Below are positions 12,401 to 23,400 of a stretch of 64,000 nt of DNA, piece by piece. Source of the DNA: Ciona intestinalis. Its lineage: Eukaryota > Chordata > Ascidiacea > Phlebobranchia > Cionidae. The stretch spans positions 1,240,693 to 1,304,692 of the forward strand of contig NC_020176.2 of assembly GCF_000224145.3 (NCBI RefSeq), written 5' to 3'. How positions within the stretch are numbered: position 1 is the stretch's first letter; every line of letters starts with the position of its first letter. Below the pieces are notes generated by a model that worked only from the letters and a program-made list of their open reading frames with translations, had not been told where the DNA came from and searched no databases. The translations under genes were made by a program, and so were the position numbers.

Positions 12401-13107
12401 TGTCGTAATATTTTCATTCCGATTGATATATTTGTACCGGGCGCTATTGCGCATGCGCGAACAAATACAATACGAGCAGCCTGAATAAATATATAAATAC
12501 GTACCGGGTAAAAAAAGTTCCGGGAAAAAATATTACAAAACATATTCTACCATATTGGTACTGTTGGCGACGCTATGATTCCATTTAAGGTGTTACGTTT
12601 ATAGCGCTATAACATATTCAAAGCTGGATCGGTAAAATAAAATCATAAATATGTGTTTTATGGCTAATATTAATATTCCCTAATAATATTTTTTTTAAAT
12701 TACAAAAAGTAGAATCGGAACCGCTGGGTCTAATACAGTGCCCAAATTTAATGTTAGTAGCGCGCGTAGAAGATATTGAAAGTTGCCGCTATAATTTTTG
12801 TATTCTAGAATCACCTTGGTTTACCAGCACCGTAAGTTATAAGTAAAATTTGCTTATTGAACTGGCATTAACTTTTTCTAGGCTACAAATAACATACCAA
12901 CTCAGTTCTGATGACTTTAAATCAATAACTAAATTTTTAAAGGGTAAACGTTTTGTCCGGAACGTTTTTCAATAGAGGGTCGTAATAAATTTGGACCGGG
13001 TGGTCATTGTATTTGTTCCGAGCTGTTGCGCATGCGCAGTAGCGTCTTGGCGCATGCGCAATAGCGCCCGGTACAAATTTATCAATCGCAACGAATATAT
13101 TACGACA
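12401..13107. mobile_element. Fold-back (inverted-repeat) element
   Basis: The left arm (about 12401-12472) and right arm (about 13008-13107) are inverted copies containing GATTGATA(T/A)ATTTGTACCG, then GGGCGCTATTGCGCATGCGC and AACAAATACAAT. The right arm has an extra copy of the GCGCATGCGC unit. The roughly 530-bp interior has no long reading frame. It is non-autonomous and the superfamily is unknown. The arms contain the TGCGCATGCGCA palindrome, the textbook NRF1 site. Confidence 0.7.
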
Positions 13108-13194
13108 ACGGATAAATTTATAAATTAACTATATTTCGTTTGATATACGAATACCTTTGTTTAAATTTGGTTTAATAGCTTACAACTGTAACAA

Positions 13195-13265
13195 CCCAAA
13201 AGTGACCACTTGGTTGGAACCATTGCCATTAAGTCTCTTGCCCAAGGCGTTAAGTCTCTTGTCGA
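13195..13265 (-). mobile_element. SINE core fragment
   Basis: GTGACCACTTGGTTGGA ... CATTGCCATTAAGTCTCTTG ... CCCAAGG is the reverse of the common SINE core. No head or tail was recognised. Confidence 0.55.
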
Positions 13266-14231
13266 ATTGGCTGAATGTCACAACTCAACTGGACTTCGAA
13301 GATTGGAGGGTTCGGCCACTTTCATTTTGCTTTAAATCAGTAAAATTTCAAAAAAGGTTTTTGGATTCAGACTAAGCTTTAATGTTACCATACTATGGGT
13401 GAAGAGGTGGGTTTTATTCCATGCTGTATGGTTGTTGTTTTACCGAGACTGCTGGGGGGGGTTTCAAAATGTGAGTAAATTTATTTCGCGCTGCAGCGTT
13501 TTTATTTTCCCACACATGTTATAAATGCGGTACCGTTTACGGAAACTAACTTAATTGTATGATGCATGCTGAAAGTTTCAGCTCGATACGTAATTTCGAC
13601 ATTTCTTGTTTCGTTTTTCAGTCTAACAATTCGCAATACGCGCAATTTTCGCTCTTAACTTTCAACAAGTCACGATTAAGACGTCAGACGCGGAAGTTTC
13701 TATTCCTATTATGACTCACTAGACAACCATGAATCATAACAAACAATTTTGCGAAAGCAAAGCATGTGTGCAGTAATTTATTACGTCAATAAATCAAAAT
13801 AACCTTCCATTATGGTTCCCACGCGATTGAGTAATAAAAACTGCTTAGAAGCAATACAAGGAAGTATGGAACTGCAGTAAGTGCAGCTGATCTAGTAACA
13901 GTTCTAAGAAATTCTAATTTTTTCTAAGTATTTTCTATTTTTAACTGCGGTTATTCGTCAACTGTATGTGACGTCACTTTCGTTGGAAAATGTTGCAAAC
14001 TATGGAGCTTAATGACGTAATGTAGGGCCCTGGCCTATAAGTTTGGGCGCACTAAAGTTTATAACATTTGTTGTTTAGGCTGGAAAGTTAATATACCAAT
14101 GTGTGGTGTTGCGGGAAGTGTAAATCAAATGAGGAATTTACTTTGAGGGGTTGGGTTGCTTCAGTTGTAAACTGCTTCAAAATTTAATGAGAATAAAACT
14201 TAAGTAACTGTATTATAACTTAACAGATTTT

Positions 14232-15233
14232 ATGATCGATGGAAAAATGTTCGGACTTAACAATTCAATAGGTAATCTATCTGATGACGTCATAGTAAGT
14301 CGATTTACACAACCACAATGGTACATTGCTGAGATTTACAACGTCATGATGATTTGCACGGTCACGTGGTTGGTGATCGCGATTTCATTCTACGGTGTTC
14401 GAAGCGGGAAGTGGCGGAAGAAGTATGACGTCACAGACGCGAACGCGGGAGCTGTTTATACCTCACTTCTGTGCGCGTTTGTCTTCAGTTATTTGCGAAC
14501 AATTTCCGATCAAGCTGCGTTCAACGTCGGATACGGAGATGTGACGTCACGGGCATGTGAGATTTCTATGGACGTATCGGTTACGGGGTATTCCCTTACT
14601 ATCATCGGGGTCTATACTTTCCTGTGGTTGAAACAACGTTCTCTGTACCACCACCCAGCGATATCCTTCCTCTGTAACCCCGCATTAAAAGTTGTAAGTT
14701 GGTGCAGCATATTGATTGTGTGGGTCGGGTGGGTGGCTGCAGCGTTTGTTTATTTGTTGTCCGATAATTATAACTCGTCCCATAAAGGCTGCATAACAAA
14801 ACCAAAGCACGAATATAAAGTATGGCCCATATATATGTCTAATGGAATAATAATAGTTGGTCAATCGCTCATGTTGTTTCTGTTTATTTACCCGCTACGT
14901 CAGAGTCGTTCTTCAGCGAACACGGATCGAATATCTGCAATTGTTAAACGTTCCGCCATTTTCGCTGGAATTTGTGTCCTTTCTGATCTCATATCTATGA
15001 TTATCTTAGCATTCCTTGTTCCCGCTACAACGACCCGCCACGTCACAATCACTGTGTATGACGTGAACTTATTTATTAATTTATTAAGCTTACTACTTTC
15101 ATTCGAATCGTGGCACAGTATCATTACGTCACCGTTACGTCATACCGAGAAACCCTCTTCACCCCAAAGAAATCAACCAACCGCAAGCGGCGCACAAACA
15201 GCCGAGTCACAGGAGTCAAGTGACGCAGTATGA
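14232..15233 (+). CDS. Seven-transmembrane receptor-like protein, copy A
   Basis: A single-exon frame of 333 residues with seven hydrophobic segments at roughly 32-56, 72-92, 112-133, 153-175, 199-221, 238-264 and 272-294. The short N-terminus has two possible N-glycosylation sites (NNS, NLS). A Cys at the start of TM3 (C109) and one in the second extracellular loop (C187) could form the usual GPCR disulfide. The tail is short and polar. Neither a DRY motif after TM3 (the sequence there is LKQRSLYHHP) nor NPxxY in TM7 is visible, so it is not an ordinary rhodopsin-class receptor and I cannot name the family. The ATG at 14232 is preceded by ACTTAACAG, a likely splice acceptor, also present before copy B. 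Its partner at 15785-16771 is an inverted near-duplicate. Confidence 0.85.
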   Translation: MIDGKMFGLNNSIGNLSDDVIVSRFTQPQWYIAEIYNVMMICTVTWLVIAISFYGVRSGKWRKKYDVTDANAGAVYTSLLCAFVFSYLRTISDQAAFNVGYGDVTSRACEISMDVSVTGYSLTIIGVYTFLWLKQRSLYHHPAISFLCNPALKVVSWCSILIVWVGWVAAAFVYLLSDNYNSSHKGCITKPKHEYKVWPIYMSNGIIIVGQSLMLFLFIYPLRQSRSSANTDRISAIVKRSAIFAGICVLSDLISMIILAFLVPATTTRHVTITVYDVNLFINLLSLLLSFESWHSIITSPLRHTEKPSSPQRNQPTASGAQTAESQESSDAV

Positions 15234-15784
15234 CGTGACACGTTTCAATTACGTCATGACAAGTGTCTTTTTCTCTTTTCATCTTAACGAAATAAATACT
15301 GTGTTTTATAACGTGTATCGTGTTATAATGTTGTTTGTCGGTAATAAACTAGAAGTCGATATAATCCTTCACTGTGTTACTTTACATTTACCATACACAG
15401 CTCCCGTAGTATATATACAGTCATTTCAAGCCTATATTTATAATTGCGTGTTTACCAATTTGGCCTCAAATCAGGGTTTAATTTTTTTATCCTGCTTTAC
15501 CCATACTTCACGTTTTGTAACTTTAACAATCAGGTTCGCTTATAATTATAATTACATCTTGATCTAATTCTTATTAGTGAAAGCATGTCGGTCATAGTTT
15601 GCAGTAAATGAAGATTCCCAATTATTAAGCACGAGCTTAAACCACCAAAACAGCTACAAATTGGGTAAATGAATTGTTTTATTGCAGCATTATCAACATT
15701 ATTTATGAATAATCATATTACAATACACGATCATTATAAAATGAAAATTAAAGAATTATGGCGACATTGTTACGTCACGCTAGC

Positions 15785-16771
15785 TTATGCTTGTGACTCG
15801 GCTGTTTGTGCGCCGCTTGCGGTTGGTTGACTTCCTTGAGAGTGTAGGGTTTTGTCGGGATGACGTAACGGTGATGTTATGATACTGTGCCACGATTCGA
15901 ATGAAAGTAGTACACTTAATAAGTTTATGAATAAGTTCACGTCATAGACAGTGATTGTGACGTGGCGGGTCGTTGTAGCGGGAACAAGGAATGCTAAGAT
16001 AATCATAGATATGAGATCAGAAAGGACACAAATTCCAGCGAAAATAGCCGAACGTTTAACAATTGCAGATATTCGATTCGTGTTCGCTGAAGAACGACTC
16101 TGACGTAGCGGGTAAATAAACAGAAACAACAGGAGCGATTGACCAACTATTATTATTCCATTAGCCATATATATGGGCCATACTACGTATTCGTGCTTTG
16201 GTTTTGTTATGCAGCCTTTATGGGACGAGTTATAATTATCGGACAACAAATAAGCAAACGCTGCAGCTATCATACCAGCCCATAGTACAAATATACTACA
16301 CCAGCTAACAAAGTTCAGTACCCAGCTGGACATGCTTGTTATCGCTGGGTGGTGGTACAGAGAACGTTGTTTCAACCACAGGAAAGTATAGACCCCGATG
16401 ATAGTAAGGGAATACCCCGTAACCGATACGTCCATGGAAATCTCACATGGCCGTGACGTCACATCTCCGTATCCGACGTTAAACGCAGCTTGATCGGAAA
16501 TTGTTCGCAAATAACTGAAGACAAACGCGCACAGAAGTGACGTATAAACAGCTCCCGCGTTCGCGTCTGTGACGTCATACTTCTTCCGCCACTTCCCGCT
16601 TCGAACACCGTAGAATGAAATCGCGATCACCAACCACGTGACCGTGCAAATCATCATGACGTTGTAAATCTCAGCAATGTACCATTGTGGTTGTGTAAAT
16701 CGACTGACTATGACGTCATCAGATAGATTACCCGTTGAATTGTTAAGTCCGAACATTTTTTTATTGATCAT
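15785..16771 (-). CDS. Seven-transmembrane receptor-like protein, copy B
   Basis: A single-exon frame of 328 residues, convergent with copy A. The two stop codons are about 550 bp apart. Copies A and B are almost identical except for the extreme termini and a block around residues 145-173 (third intracellular-side loop edge plus TM4). By my count about 16 of those 29 positions differ, against about 9 of the other 275. The candidate disulfide Cys residues and all seven hydrophobic segments are conserved. The start keeps the same ACTTAACAG acceptor-like sequence just upstream. The family is unrecognised. A membrane receptor role is inferred from topology only. Confidence 0.85.
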   Translation of the reverse strand: MINKKMFGLNNSTGNLSDDVIVSRFTQPQWYIAEIYNVMMICTVTWLVIAISFYGVRSGKWRKKYDVTDANAGAVYTSLLCAFVFSYLRTISDQAAFNVGYGDVTSRPCEISMDVSVTGYSLTIIGVYTFLWLKQRSLYHHPAITSMSSWVLNFVSWCSIFVLWAGMIAAAFAYLLSDNYNSSHKGCITKPKHEYVVWPIYMANGIIIVGQSLLLFLFIYPLRQSRSSANTNRISAIVKRSAIFAGICVLSDLISMIILAFLVPATTTRHVTITVYDVNLFINLLSVLLSFESWHSIITSPLRHPDKTLHSQGSQPTASGAQTAESQA

Positions 16772-16815
16772 AAAATCTGTTAAGTTTTAAAATAGTTACT
16801 TAAGTTTTATTCCCA

Positions 16816-18542
16816 TTGAGATATACAGCAGTTTACAACAGTAGTAACATAATCTCTTAAAATAATTCTCTTAATTAATTTAAACTTTCTGCTTTCGCTG
16901 GTATATCTCCACGCTTTTATTTGACACTTTTACTCAAGTAATTTTTACACACGCAGCCCATTTTAACTACTGTCGTTTTGCTACTGACTTCTTTTTCTCC
17001 ATTTTAATTAATCTAAACTCAATAACTGTATTCGTAAAGATGCATAAAGTTGATGTTACGTTATTTCAAACATTACTATCAATTACAACTTAAACAACTG
17101 ATTTTATAACTTCCGTGTTCCCAACTTCCTTAACGTCATGTCACATTAAACCAGCTTGCAATATTATAAATCGAAAGCTGGTTAGGTCATCGCAGTAATA
17201 TGTAGCTGTTACTACATGCATACATCGAAACCGTATTCTCCAACTTGTATTTGGGTTTCAGTTTTCGAAACTGAAGATGTTTCTTTGTTTATCTTGTAAG
17301 TCAGCACGTGGGTAGAATATTAGGCGGTTATTTCAATATATTGACGTAATATTACGTCACAATAGGCATTGTTTCGTATCCTGGTAAATAGAGGTTATTG
17401 TGATTTGAATTTCCTTACATCCTATAGCTTGTGCGGTGTATTCCAATAAAACAGGCTATCAAAATAGTGTTTCGAAACCCACACATCTAGTACACGCTAT
17501 TTATCCTACAACGCGCTAATTGGCCAGCAAACATACGTTTAAGGAAAATAAAACACAATCGAGGAAAAACAACACAAATATTGTTTCACATTATGTTATT
17601 TCCTTCCGCTTAACAACGAAAAACCACCAACACGTTTTATTTAAATTTAAAATACATTTATTTGGTGACGGGTAACCTTTAATAAACCTAAAAAGTACAA
17701 CAGCAAAATGGGTTATACTGTTTTTTTCCGTGTGACTTAAATATTATTTAGAATATTTGGATATTATGTGCTAAAAGTCTCATCTTACCCCACAGTACTG
17801 TATAAGTATTTCTTAGGTCGCGACCTATCGGAGTTAAAGGGGACTTGCTTAAACGTTTATGATAAACACTAAATAAATATAATACGCATTTTTGAATCTA
17901 CTGTGATAATAAATGTTATGACTTACTTTGTAGCTGTTGCAAACTGTTCCAACCCACACGTCGTTTAATCAACAGTCTAATTGACTCTTTTAAGTCTAAT
18001 CCATTGTGAAACATATGATTCATTATGCAACCACGACCTACTATGATATTATTAGAACTGGAGATATTTAATCTCTATAATAACGTTGTTACAACCCACT
18101 GTACTGCGTATTTGAGTTATTATCCAAACATGTCAATGCCCAGTTTCGTTACTGATCTAAAGGACCTACTACTACCAACAACATAGTTCAGAAACACAAC
18201 TGTATATTCTACCAATAGTCCTGCATACACACATCACGATTATTGCGTCTTAACTCGTCATTCAATTTTTCAAGTGCTTCAAACTCAACAATTAACTAAC
18301 ACACACTACTGAACGAAATCAAGAATCGGCGACGCAAGCACATTTTGTTGATTGTTTCGTGCGCTTCTGGAAAGACGCCTTAATGACGTCATAATAAGTG
18401 AGTTTAAAACAAAAAGCGTTGTTCTGATTTCTTCTGCAACTACGCCACAATTTTTTGACTTCTTTAATCACTACATGACCAATCTAACATAAATTCCCAC
18501 CATTATACGTCACACTTAACTACTACACGTCACAATGTGTCT
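16816..18542. other. Intergenic, no gene seen
   Basis: No convincing exon on either strand. It holds TGACGT-rich sequence and, near 17740-17812, a half copy of the small MITE in minus orientation (ATATTTGGATATTATGTGCT then GTCTCATCTTACCCCAC). Confidence 0.5.
17740..17812 (-). mobile_element. Truncated small MITE
   Basis: Only one end of the GGGGAAGATGGGACACC family is present: ATTTGGATATTATGTGCTAA followed by GTCTCATCTTACCCCAC. Confidence 0.55.
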
Positions 18543-19545
18543 TTAATCTGATTGGTTCCCAGAATAACCATCACTATCACTTCCAGATCCGGATCCTTGT
18601 TTCTTTCCTTTCCTCTTATTTTGTCTTCTTCTCTTCTTATCATCATCGTCATTATCGGAGTCGGAGCATCCGGACTTCCCGCTTGATCTTCGGGGACCTT
18701 TTTTTCCTTTACGTCCCTTCTTTCCCTTTCTACACTTCTTTTTCTTCTTAGGTGGAACCGATGTTGGGAGATTGTTTGGGTATCCAGTTTGTGGCTCAGC
18801 AGTAGTAGGGTCGGCCCCACAACCTTGAAATGAATAATTTAGTTAATTTCGACTTTTAATATACTTGCACTTGTATTGTATTGTTGTATGAATGAACAAT
18901 ATGTTGGCCCAGCGTAGGGGGGAAACAACATTCGTTATAACACGAATGTTCCATTTTACACATCTTTTGCCTGTTTAGGAGTTACCACGTATGTAAGTCA
19001 CCTAGCGTTCCGTTGGAAGGTAGATACATTTGATACGCCATATGGTTATAGCTGATCTATACGCACACTAAAATCATATCTGTTGTGGTATATCATATGT
19101 GATTTTGAGCATTTAACTCAGCCTCATTGCAGTAATACAGATGTTTCTGTAATCAGAACACGAAGCTTAAAGTCACAAAGCAACTGTAAGGGAATTATAC
19201 CCCACCCCAAATCGGAACATCGAGTACCTGACACTTCCTCCCGCGGAGTACAGTCGTTGCCATTTCCCGAGGGACGAACCAGAATCTCTCGGCGTCTTAT
19301 ACGAATTAAGACAGGTCGTTGTGACCCACCAACATTCGTGCACGGCCCGTATTCCCCCCATTCAGATAATTGACAATCAACTGTAAAAAAGAATTTATAT
19401 ACATTACAAAATTAGACATTAAAAATTAATAAAAATAAATAAATACAAAATACTTCAGCTCACCATTGGGTTCGGGGTCTTGAATGTACAGTCCAGAGGC
19501 TACTGCGCATGCGCACAATGATACGAAGAGAATCCGCTTGTCCAT
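18543..19545 (-). CDS. Secreted thrombospondin type-1 domain protein with basic tail
   Basis: Three exons (19545-19464, 19380-19228, 18823-18543) join in phase to 171 residues. Exon 1 encodes a signal peptide (MDKRILFVSLCACAVASG). Exon 2 encodes most of a thrombospondin type-1-like domain: DCQLSEWGEYGPC, a basic strand RIRRREILVR, and CTPREEV ending in a Cys contributed by exon 3 (SGCG). Exon 3 is an extended tail with lysine-rich clusters (KKKKKCRKGKKGRKGKKG), an acidic Asp run, a second basic cluster and Ser-Asp repeats. The layout recalls R-spondin-like or other heparin-binding matrix proteins, but the furin-like repeats of R-spondins are absent, so no orthologue is claimed. The exon 2 donor was chosen because only GT at 19227 keeps the tail frame open. 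Expected to be secreted and to bind sulfated glycans (inference). Confidence 0.75.
18915..19005 (-). mobile_element. SINE tail module
   Basis: CGTTATAACACGAATGTTCC followed by TTTAGGAGTTACCACG is the reverse of the common tail (GTAACTCGTAAGC ... CATGTTATAACG). It lies in the intron between exons 2 and 3 of the thrombospondin-domain gene. Confidence 0.5.
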
Positions 19546-20330
19546 GTTTGGTTGCGTGATGACTGTGACAAAATAATGCAGTTTATATAGTATGTCCTTA
19601 TGACGTCGCATAAAGATAATTATTAAGTCGCGATCGGGAATATATTAACAACTGTTATTATGACATCATCAGAGCATGCAGTAATGCATTAATTATAGTG
19701 ACGAAATAATGGATTCAATTTACCTTGAATCGAAAGTACATACCTCCAGATAAAGAGTTTTGATATTCCAGTTTGACGTCACAGAAGCGATTGTTCAAAG
19801 TAAATAACAAAACATACCAAAACATCGATCGTCGCGCTCTTTATTACATGTTCACACAAAATTATTATGGCACAATGATGGCTATGACGTAACACAGTGA
19901 TAGTTGTGCAACAACGGTAACTACCAAACACTATGAACGCGAAACGCTCTGTACAAATTATGAGGAAAAATAAGAAAAAGAAAACATGAAATAATGTGTT
20001 AACATGGTTTACAAAATTGTAAAATTTGACGTCACAGTTGCTACAAATTATAATTATAAATAAACAACGGCACATTGCGGTACCTTAACATTTGAACTCA
20101 ATAAATACCAAGAACTACATAAAAAATACATATATATTCAAGTGATCAACGTTTAGATCGTTGGTGACTTGGGTTCGAATACTAGGAAGGTACCTGGAAC
20201 TTAAAATAGATTTGATGTGCTGTGGTTGCACTATGCAATGTAAAGTTAAAAAAAACGTATTTTCATTGTTGCTGCGGAGTTATTGCTTTTTAGTTTGCCG
20301 ATTCTCTGCTAATCTTTAACGACCAAGATT

Positions 20331-20455
20331 TGAACCAGTTTTGAATCGTTATGAAGATAGTTTAAATCGTTATAAAGATAATTTGAATCGTTGTGAAGAC
20401 AGTTGAATCGCTGTGAAGGTAGTTTTAATCGTTGTGAAAATAGTTTATATTCTTG
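20331..20455. repeat. Minisatellite, about 22-bp unit, five or more copies
   Basis: The repeated unit is like TTTGAATCGTTGTGAAGATAG with unit-to-unit changes. It lies 8-130 bp beyond the stop codon of the minus-strand gene ending at 20464, so it is probably transcribed in that gene's 3' UTR. Confidence 0.85.
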
Positions 20456-20463
20456 TAAAAATA

Positions 20464-23400
20464 TCAAGGAGCGTTGGTATAGTGAGACAGGAGATGGTGA
20501 CAAGTCTTCGCCGCCGTAAGAAGAGCAGGAACATGTGATAGAAGTCCTCCATATTCCTCCAGCTCTTCCGGGTCAAACATCTTTTTCAGATCATCCGAGA
20601 AGTCTGTCTTCAGTTCAGTGAAGCGAAATTGGGGGTCCAACATCTGACGCCAAATCTCAATCGATTGCGACACTTGGTTCCTCATGGGGGACCTCCTGTG
20701 GCTGCCCGTTGAGTCACGTGACTTGGCGGACGCCGTCGAAACGTCAGCGACACGAAGCCATATTTTAGAAGTGACGTCACGGTGGATACGGTCTAGTGAT
20801 TCGGTGACGTTGACGAATTCTTCGACGAGTTGTGCTATTTCTGCTGCGTCATTCTTACGTAATATAGTCGCGTATTTACGTAGGTCTCCCACGTGACCTA
20901 TTTTCTTAATTCCCATATTGGGGGAATTTTTGAGCGAGTCAACGAACCGACGAAGTGCAACTTCATTGAATTGTCTGTAAATAAATGTGATTATTAAGTA
21001 AAATCAGTAAACACAGAGCTACAATATTTTACAAAATTATTATCACACAAATGTTGTAAAACAGCGTTTCCTAAACTGGGGTAAATTTACCCTAGGGGTA
21101 AATTCCTTATAGTTAGAGGGTAAATAAGCTACCAATCAAAATTCACATCAATTGACAGGACAGAAAAATGAATAATTGTTCCAATTGTCGTACTTTACCA
21201 GACATTGAACGACTCGCTGCCAAAAAGCTAGCGCATCGGTCCCATAACTTCTGTAATTAGTTGTTTTCCCTTTTTAATAAATGGGCGCCACATTACACAT
21301 TTCGGGTAAATCTGATAAGCATCTTTGTTAAAAGGGTAAAGCATACAAAAAAGTTTAAAAACCACTTTTGTAAACAGATGGATAGCAGTTATTGCTTCAT
21401 CACGGAGTATACTGTTGTGTCGGCCTATACACCCGGGTGTATACGTTTAGAAAATAATATCCTATAATTTCTAATCCTGATACAGTTATCTAATTCTGTA
21501 AATGTTCTTTGCTTATTATATTTAATTGAACAATAAAAAAGAATTAAAACAAGCATTATGTTAACCCAACTTATTATACTTAGTACTATGTCAGAAACAA
21601 TGATGTAACCAACGATGACGTCATCAACAATGGCGTAAGAGCAACGAACCTGTAATTGTTGTCAGCTTCATGTGTTCGTTTATGAAGATCTTCCAGCGCG
21701 AGTCGAATCTCTTCTTCTTCCTCCTCGCTTCTTTTCATTTCCGTCGGAGCATCTCCGGGTTCTGTGCAGCGGGGAATAAATCAAATGAATGTGGGCTTTA
21801 TTGTAGCATGCTGGTGGGGCAACGGCAGTCGTTATTACACGGGTGTTCTGTTTCATTCACCTCGCTTACAAAATACCATGTATTTAACTTTTTTGGTAAT
21901 TATTATTTTTGTAATTATTGGCTGACAATTTAGAAAATCCATATGTGACAACTGGGTTAAATGAATTTCGGTTAAGTGTCTTGCCCAAGTATACAGATAG
22001 GCCCACAATGGCATCGAGCCCCCGAACCGTCACTGTATTTATCAAAGATACAAGCGCGCTAACCGCTTAGATATATGGCTTAGGATTTGCTTGACTTCAT
22101 AATTACATCTTGATGATTTTGTTTACGTCATAATGCAATACCTTCAAGGTCAGGTGACGGGGGAGGGGCTGAATGAACTTCTTCGTCATTTCCGGTTGTC
22201 CGCACATCTTCTTTCGCTGTTTCAGGTGGTGGAACTAGCGCATCTTCGGCGAAAACGACCCCGGGAAGTTTGTCGCCTTTTGCGGGAGGTCTCGCCTTGT
22301 CAGCCCGCCAATCGGATGAACGTGGCTCGGGCTTTACTGTGCGGATACTGGGAGCCAACTCCACATTGATGGAACGACTGTGGGGAACGGAAGCCGCTCT
22401 ATGGATAATGGTCGCCATTAAGAAAAGTTGCAAATATTTTTAAATGTGAATGTAGTTACAAAAAATACCTGAGTTTTGAACTTGACTGCAACCCACTGTA
22501 TGGAACCCGTGGGTATTTCGAAAATGAAACTTTGTTTCTGGGTGGGGAACTTCCTCTATAGTAACTAGCAGTAGCTCGTCGGTCGCTTGAATTAAAGGCC
22601 GTGGACTTTCTATTCGAACCCTGTAAAAAAAATACTTTATTATCAATAAAGTAATGTTATAATTTCGCGGTAGGCTTTAACATCTGGTGAGGTGCATGTA
22701 GCATAGCACACCCTTTTATGACCTAAATCAGAAGTCTCGCGGCTAGTCACGTTGAAGATCTTATCAACGTAAAATTGAATAGCATACGACGCATTAGTGG
22801 TGTTTTGACGTCACCTGAAGNNNNNNNNNNNNNNNNNNNNNNNNNNNNNNNNNNNNNNNNNNNNNNNNNNAATAAGCTACCAATCAAAATTCACATCAAT
22901 TGACAGGACAGAAAAATGAATAATTGTTCCAATTGTCGTACTTTACCAGACATTGAACGACTCGCTGCCAAAAAGCTAGCGCATCGGTCCCATAACTTCT
23001 GTAATTAGTTGTTTTCCCTTTTTAATAAATGGGCGCCACATTACACATTTCGGGTAAATCTGATAAGCATCTTTGTTAAAAGGGTAAAGCATACAAAAAA
23101 GTTTAAAAACCACTTTTGTAAACAGATGGATAGCAGTTATTGCTTCATCACGGAGTATACTGTTGTGTCGGCCTATACACCCGGGTGTATACGTTTAGAA
23201 AATAATATCCTATAATTTCTAATCCTGATACAGTTATCTAATTCTGTAAATGTTCTTTGCTTATTATATTTAATTGAACAATAAAAAAGAATTAAAACAA
23301 GCATTATGTTAACCCAACTTATTATACTTAGTACTATGTCAGAAACAATGATGTAACCAACGATGACGTCATCAACAATGGCGTAAGAGCAACGAACCTG

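Larger units (their letters stand above)
14185..16815. repeat. Inverted duplication carrying both receptor genes
   Basis: Arms of about 1.03 kb (14185-15215 and 15790-16815, reversed) surround a roughly 570-bp unrelated spacer. Similarity includes some 45 bases upstream of each ATG and stops within the last codons. The spacer holds several AATAAA-like signals (for example near 15289). Confidence 0.85.
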
